A stretch of 64,000 nt of DNA, taken from Hymenoscyphus infarciens (taxonomy: Eukaryota > Ascomycota > Leotiomycetes > Helotiales > Helotiaceae). The number at the start of each line of letters is the position of its first letter. Positions within the stretch are counted from its first letter, which is position 1. The stretch lies in the NCBI GenBank assembly GCA_001414345.1, contig LLCB01000132.1:1-64000 (forward strand), written 5' to 3'. Positions 59,140-64,000 of this stretch are shown here, one piece after another. A program made the translations under genes and the position numbers. The notes under the pieces are model-generated. The model was not told where the DNA came from. It saw only the letters and a list, made by a program, of their open reading frames with translations, and did not search any database.

Positions 59140-62100
59140 TTATTTATACAAAAATCTGTCAATTTGATAACGAATAACGCCTAAAGCCGAGATCGCTTTT
59201 ATAAATACAATCCAAAGGTAACCAGCAAATATATATATACCGGATCGCCATGTCACTAGATACTTGCCGACACAGTAAGACGCTACCATCGTCGCCTTTA
59301 TACACAGTTTTACTAACAACGAGAGAAAACAACAAGTGCTAAGAATAAAAGGGACAACAATCCCGGCGTCTTGCCAGCCAAGATAGTAGTCCTTGTCGGC
59401 CACACTGTCACCAATTTTCCAGAACGAAAACCCACCAAAAGGCCAAGAATGACGTGCAATGCGATTTTGTTGCTGACATAGTCTGTGTTTCGATACAAGG
59501 AGATTGTCGGTCGATGCGTTACGCTCTTGACCTGCGTGAAAAGCCCTGTCGCTGCAGTCCCTGGAGGCGCAGCTGCGGCGGTACTGATAATATACCTGAG
59601 CTCACCCATTGTGCGTCTTGAGGGATATCTAGTCAGTACGTAATGTCTTTCAAAAACGCGATATAGCGGAAGAGACAGAAAACCCAAGGTTAACTACTTG
59701 GGCTCTGGAAAACCCCACCAGATCTGCACTGGGTTCGTACTGGGTGGACATGATGCGCCATAGCAAGTAAAGTAATCTTTGATGGTTGTCGAGTTGTCTC
59801 CAATCTCCCCAAAGTACATAGTCTTTCCACCTCGTGCCAATAACAAAAGTGTATCGAACTGAGCAAATAGGGAAGCCGAAGTTTGATGAAGAGTAACAAG
59901 GACAGCCTGTCTAGCATTTGCTAGTTTCTCTAGAAGCCTTGCTGTATTGAAGGGGGCCTGGCCATCAAGACCAGATGTAGGTTCGTCCAAGAAAATGAGA
60001 ATTCTCGGCTTCGAGGCCAGTCCAGGTAGCGTGGAAGGTCAGCAATTTCTCGAAAAAAGACCCTCTGGGTGGACATCAGAAGTGGCAGTAAACAAGAACT
60101 TCCCCATACGGTTGAACCACTTGGAACAATTGTTCCAAAACACCCGGGTAAAGGTTCCTAAATTTTTCCAAGTCCTTAAGATAATTTGCTTGGATTACCC
60201 TAAAAGGTTGGAAAAACGAAGACTAGGTAGGCAGGTAGGAACGTGACGTATTTACTGCCACTTTTTTTAATGTACATCGCGAGGGAATTTCATTGGGAAT
60301 GTCTTCAAATTTTGTCTCAACTTGCTCGACACCAATAGTCAATCTTTTTCACTGTTCGATAGAGAGTCCCGCGCCGATTTACCGATCAGACTGTGCTCTA
60401 TGTCCTGCATTTCGAGAAGGTCAAAGATAGTATTGACTTATTATAGTTTCTCTTCCCGCGGGACATCCCTGGGTTGTCGAAGTAAAGCTGAGAACCCCAA
60501 GGCATCTCTCACTGTTACCAGAGATTCATGAACCTGAAACAAATTAACTTTCGAGAAGAAAAAAAAAACACGAAAAGGCCGAGCAGGAAGACGCTTGTTC
60601 AGAAGCTATTGCCCAGCAAAACCAGGAGACACAGATCAAGCTGCTCGCAAAATCCAGCAGATCTATGGAAGTCTACCCCAAGAGATCTTCCATCTACCAT
60701 AATTGATCCATGGATGGTTCATCAAGAAGGACACGATCGCCACTGGAAGTCTGCACTGTATAAGTATGATTTTTCCAGGTGAAAACCGAGGTGTTCCGAA
60801 CCAACTGGTTTCCGAGTCGTGGTGTCGTCATCAGAGAAGGCTGCCGCTACATTTCCCTCTCTAAGATCTTTCTCTGTTGCACCCGATGCGACGTCCTCAA
60901 GTTTCGGTTGCTTGGAGGGATTCTCTTTGGGAATTAGGTTTCCGTTTTTGGTGCTATTCTATTGCCATCGGTTGGTGTGAAGACAACGGTGATGAAGACG
61001 AAGAGTGCCCACCAGGCCAAGACAACTGGGGAAATCTCGGAGTCAGTATTGCCATTTCTGGGAGTATGTTTGAGGAGGTAACAGAGTAATTGGGTGGAAA
61101 ACAAAGTTATATGAGAAGGAAACAGTGCCGCAATCCTCCGGAAACAACCTGAAAAAGGGAATAATAACTCGGAGAATACCCACTTCCGAAGTTCCTCCAA
61201 ATATTTCAGTGGCTATACGCTAGAGATTCTAGACATTGGTCACCTATAATACTGGTAGCGCCTTAGAGAGCCCCGGGAATGCCTGTACAGGATGGAAATT
61301 GGGATTCGTTATATCCGGGTCGATTTGGAGCGAGGCTCGCACCAACGCAAGGTATAAGTTGGTCGTGAAACTCATTTGCCATCAAGGACTGAAATCCTAT
61401 ACAAGCGGGTTCAACCAATATAACCACCCAAACCAAGGAACATATTTCGACGAGATAATTGGTAGCCTCCATACAACACGAAAAAGGTGAACACAACCCC
61501 TGAAACCTTGGAGGCACCATCAAAAGTCCCAAATGCTGCTCCGATTGCTCGAAACTGGGTACCGATAATTGAGTTAACATAGAACTTTTTTGTGAGGTAT
61601 TTATGAGTTTGCAGCTAGGAAGAGATTACACCCAAATATTGTGCGAAAAGGTCTAGGAAAACTAGATTCATTCTCCGAAAAGTTTTAGAAGAATCAGGAA
61701 ACCAATTTCTTAATTCTTCTAAATGCTTTTGTATAACAGTTGAACTGATGTAAGTTTCTAGGGTAATGGATGGAGGGGGTATACGTAGAGCAAAGCTCAA
61801 GATTCTTACAACTCACGAAATATGAAAAGGCAGGTACGTACCATTGCTGTGGTACTCATGGTTACACTGAGTAACGATCCAATAAGTTAAGAACGCTCCT
61901 CCGTCGATCTTCAAGGCAGATAGAAAGTAAAGAACCGCACTGAAAATGGATACTTGGAAAACTAGAACGGGTAGATCCGTAGCTATTCGTGCGATATAGA
62001 AGGCGGCTGGATGATAGACCGCAAGGGCTTTGTGCTTAGCCAGCACGGGTCTTCCAGTGAAAGAATCGGTGACCTCGGACATAGCGACCAGACTGTTGTA

Positions 62101-62520
62101 AAGTAGAGCGAAGAAAAGAGATTCGCCCTTTAAAAAGAGACCATCTGTGTTATTCGGCGTGTTATAAAACAAGGCTCCAATGACCTGAGCCTGTATGCGA
62201 GTGGCTGTTTGTTTAATGATAGGCGTAGATTTATCACTTCAGAGGATTTGGTATTGTCTAGTAATGCAAGCTCGACCCTGTGTAATAAAACTTGCCGTTA
62301 AAGGGGAGTTTTTGGGTAGGCTCTCGTGCTTGTCATGGTCAACGGCTGCCTTGAAATCGTCTATTTGATCAACTGGCGCTGGTCTTGTCGGGTAATCGTA
62401 GTCTTTCTTCATCTCGCTTATGAGTGATTTATTCTCATAGGCCTGGTGGAGTTCTGTCGCAGTCTTCGGAAATGTGTTTTCGTCGTTCGGTAGGGACAGT
62501 GGCGCTAGTGAGAAAGTCAC
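59140..62520 (-). pseudogene. Truncated PDR-type ABC transporter pseudogene
   Basis: The remnant starts in the linker after the first nucleotide-binding domain (PKTATELHQAYENKSLISEM; KNSPLTASFITQGRACITRQ), so NBD1 is absent. Part of TMD1 follows (62172-61813: [36 protein letters not shown]), then frameshifted pieces to about 60930. NBD2 follows in fragments: [17 protein letters not shown], then directly [20 protein letters not shown], with the Walker A segment that should lie between them deleted; a piece with [15 protein letters not shown] and a double stop; and Walker B/D-loop [15 protein letters not shown] at about 59990-59950 plus the [20 protein letters not shown] helix. The start of TMD2 (ISLYRNTDYVSNKIALHV, near 59500) is followed by unrecognisable frames. 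Missing NBD1, missing Walker A, and many stops make it non-functional. Confidence 0.85.
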
Positions 62521-62689
62521 TTAAAGCTGTTCGTGGCTATAATAGCTGTGTTGAAGTAATTGCTGTAAAATGGTTCCGAGCTAGTTTAGTGAAAAGAAGG
62601 GAGGGGTGAACTGATAGAGTGGCCTCGATTGTTTGAGGAGAGCTTTGTCTTTCTGAACAGACTCTCAAATCCTATTCTCGCCTTGGACT

Positions 62690-62990
62690 TCTCACCAAAC
62701 ATCGTGTCGACAGATTATATAACACGGCTTGGAACCGCGGGACACCAACATCTTCTCTTCCAGATCGCTCAAAGCTTCCTTCAAATCATTCACAAGGCCA
62801 ACTTGTACACGAACGAGTTCAACCGGTTGATCCGCTTCCCGCAAGCAAAGTAGCGTGAAGAAATCCGTGCATGTTCCGATTTCTTGAAAGGATATTTAGG
62901 ACTTGAAGTGTTCTAACCAAACTCTCTAGAATTTGTGACAAGTGTTTTTCTGGCCCCTCGGAGGCTTCGCGAGTCTTGTTTTGTTCTTGG
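62690..62990 (-). pseudogene. Helical gene fragment of unknown family
   Basis: The minus strand reads as a helical peptide (EGPEKHLSQILESLVRTLQV ... HGFLHATLL). After a one-base shift near 62845 it continues as READQPVELVRVQVGLVNDL and KEALSDLEEKMLVSRG to a TGA near 62700. About 100 codons are involved, with no start codon or splice context that I can define. It lies upstream of the ABC pseudogene in the same orientation but does not resemble an ABC transporter. It could be a relic of a separate gene or an unrecognised exon. Confidence 0.3.
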
Positions 62991-63514
62991 TAACTTACCC
63001 AAGAGGTGAGATCTGTGCCTTAGTAAATTTAACAAAGGGTATCTTAAATACCAATTCGGATGCTTCTAGCTTTGAAGAGTTCGAGCTTCGAGGTTGAAGC
63101 GGGACTCTCTGTTTCTACCTCGGGGCTGGCTGGCTTTTGCTCTTTTGGATGTTCGGATGTTTGGTCACGTTGAAGACTCCTTTACTTACGTGCGTAAGAA
63201 GGACGGCCCTGCCTCCCCACACACTCCCCACAATCGAACCAACAAAAAGGGGGGCCGGCGGAGAAAGAGCCTCAACTCCCGACCTTCTGCCGGAACCCCT
63301 CCATCCTCAGTCCTACTCGTCTTCGTTGTAACGTATCGTTGCGGAAAACTACGAAATACCAAGAAACTACGTACAAATGAGGTGCTCATTTTGCATTTAA
63401 CTTGAAAGCTTTCACTTGTAAAAATCGAACTCCCGCCTTCCTCCCTTTCGTTCTCCCCAAACCACTCTTGAACTACCCCACCACGACCCAAAAACAATCT
63501 CGAAACTCGAAAAC
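62991..63514. other. Upstream region of the acetyltransferase gene
   Basis: This contains the likely promoter and leader of the plus-strand gene starting at 63515. A pyrimidine/CCAC-rich stretch (63425-63490: CTCCCGCCTTCCTCCC, CTACCCCACCACGACCC) directly precedes the start codon. Frames around 63094-63405 are not convincing. Confidence 0.45.
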
Positions 63515-64000
63515 ATGGCAGCTATACCACCAAACTCTCCTTCAAAAGCCACGGGTCTAGTACCCTTGGAAGAGAAGAACCAAGAAATCATCGCCCAAGC
63601 AAAGAACTTCAACAACACGCCATGGTGCGAACAATACGAGCGGATGATCTCCGGAATGCTGTCTGTATATCCCCCTCTCCCTTCCCCTCCCAACTCGAAG
63701 CATAACTAACAACACCATTCCCAGTTACGACTCCCTCGTCCCCGAACTAGAGAACGGGCGTCTGCGGTCTCGAAAACTAATGAAGAAATACAACGACCAC
63801 CTCCCCTCAGACGCAACAACCGAGTCCCTGGGAAAGGACAGAGAGGAAATCCTGCGGAGTCACGTAGGACATTTGGGGAAGGACTGCTGGATTGAGGCTC
63901 CGATATACTTTGATTATGGATGTAATATCAGTATTGGCGATCGATTCTATGGAAACACCAAGTCCGTCCCCCTCCTCCCCTTCTCTTAAAATTAGATCCT
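63515..64000 (+). CDS. Maltose O-acetyltransferase-like enzyme (Maa/NodL family), 5' part
   Basis: These enzymes transfer acetyl groups from acetyl-CoA to sugars; the exact substrate here is unknown. Exon 1 is 63515-63660. A 64-nt intron (GTCTGT donor, ACTAAC branch, CCCAG acceptor) leads to exon 2 at 63725, which restores the Mac-domain motif MISGMLYDSLVPELENGRLR. The Mac domain spans about residues 35-90. It is followed by the start of the left-handed beta-helix, LGKDCWIEAPIYFDYGCNIS and IGDRFYGN, matching the conserved I-PPF-DYG-NI-IG-N-F-N pattern. Exon 2 probably ends at 63961 before GTCCGT, giving FYGNTN as in relatives. The hexapeptide repeats with the catalytic histidine lie beyond the window. 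The gene appears intact as far as seen. Confidence 0.87.

Overview
The window looks like nuclear DNA of a filamentous ascomycete (Pezizomycotina). Genes carry short GT-AG introns of about 44-140 nt with CTAAC/CTGAC-like branch sites. The proteins are typical fungal families (2EXR-domain protein, Zn2Cys6 regulator, DAL5-type MFS permease, RMND1/DUF155 protein, VPS41, PDR-type ABC transporter, maltose-acetyltransferase-like enzyme). A long A+T-rich block shows the CpA/TpG depletion typical of repeat-induced point mutation (RIP). A helotialean (Leotiomycetes) source is possible but cannot be proved from the sequence.

Layout. 1-14 kb: a sparse gene-bearing flank with a small acidic protein (2258-2629 +), a 2EXR-domain protein (3740-4693 -), a multi-exon coiled-coil hypothetical gene (6659-7797 -), a disrupted gene of unknown family (8322-9260 -) and an intact four-exon gene of unknown function (11301-13474 +). 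14.3-17.3 kb: transposon debris, including two short non-autonomous DNA transposons with intact ends. One is 632 bp with an 8-bp target duplication (hAT-like); the other is 503 bp with a TA duplication (Tc1/mariner/pogo-like). A minisatellite lies between them. 17.3-19.4 kb: a Zn2Cys6 transcription factor broken by single-base indels, a stop and a probable deletion.

19.9-48.9 kb: a 29-kb, strongly A+T-rich, RIP-degraded block bounded by two 125-bp inverted repeats of equal length that differ only by transitions. Just inside both ends, and in several internal clusters, it carries arrays of an AGTAAGCT core in 12-bp and 21-bp registers. I read it as one very large decayed inverted-repeat element, or a nest of related elements. 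It has no intact gene, only ghost reading frames.

48.9-64 kb: a gene-rich flank with an eight-exon MFS permease ending about 60 bp from the element, a doubtful small gene, and a divergent pair of housekeeping genes (RMND1/DUF155 and VPS41) sharing a 280-bp intergenic promoter. Then come a heavily truncated PDR-type ABC transporter pseudogene, a small gene relic, and the 5' part of a Maa-type acetyltransferase cut by the window edge.

No pathway links the genes. VPS41 (vacuolar fusion) and the DUF155 protein (mitochondrial) are core functions, while the permease, the broken regulator and the broken ABC pump are accessory genes near the repeat block. Exon coordinates given below were worked out by hand from splice sites and reading frame and have not been checked against transcripts.
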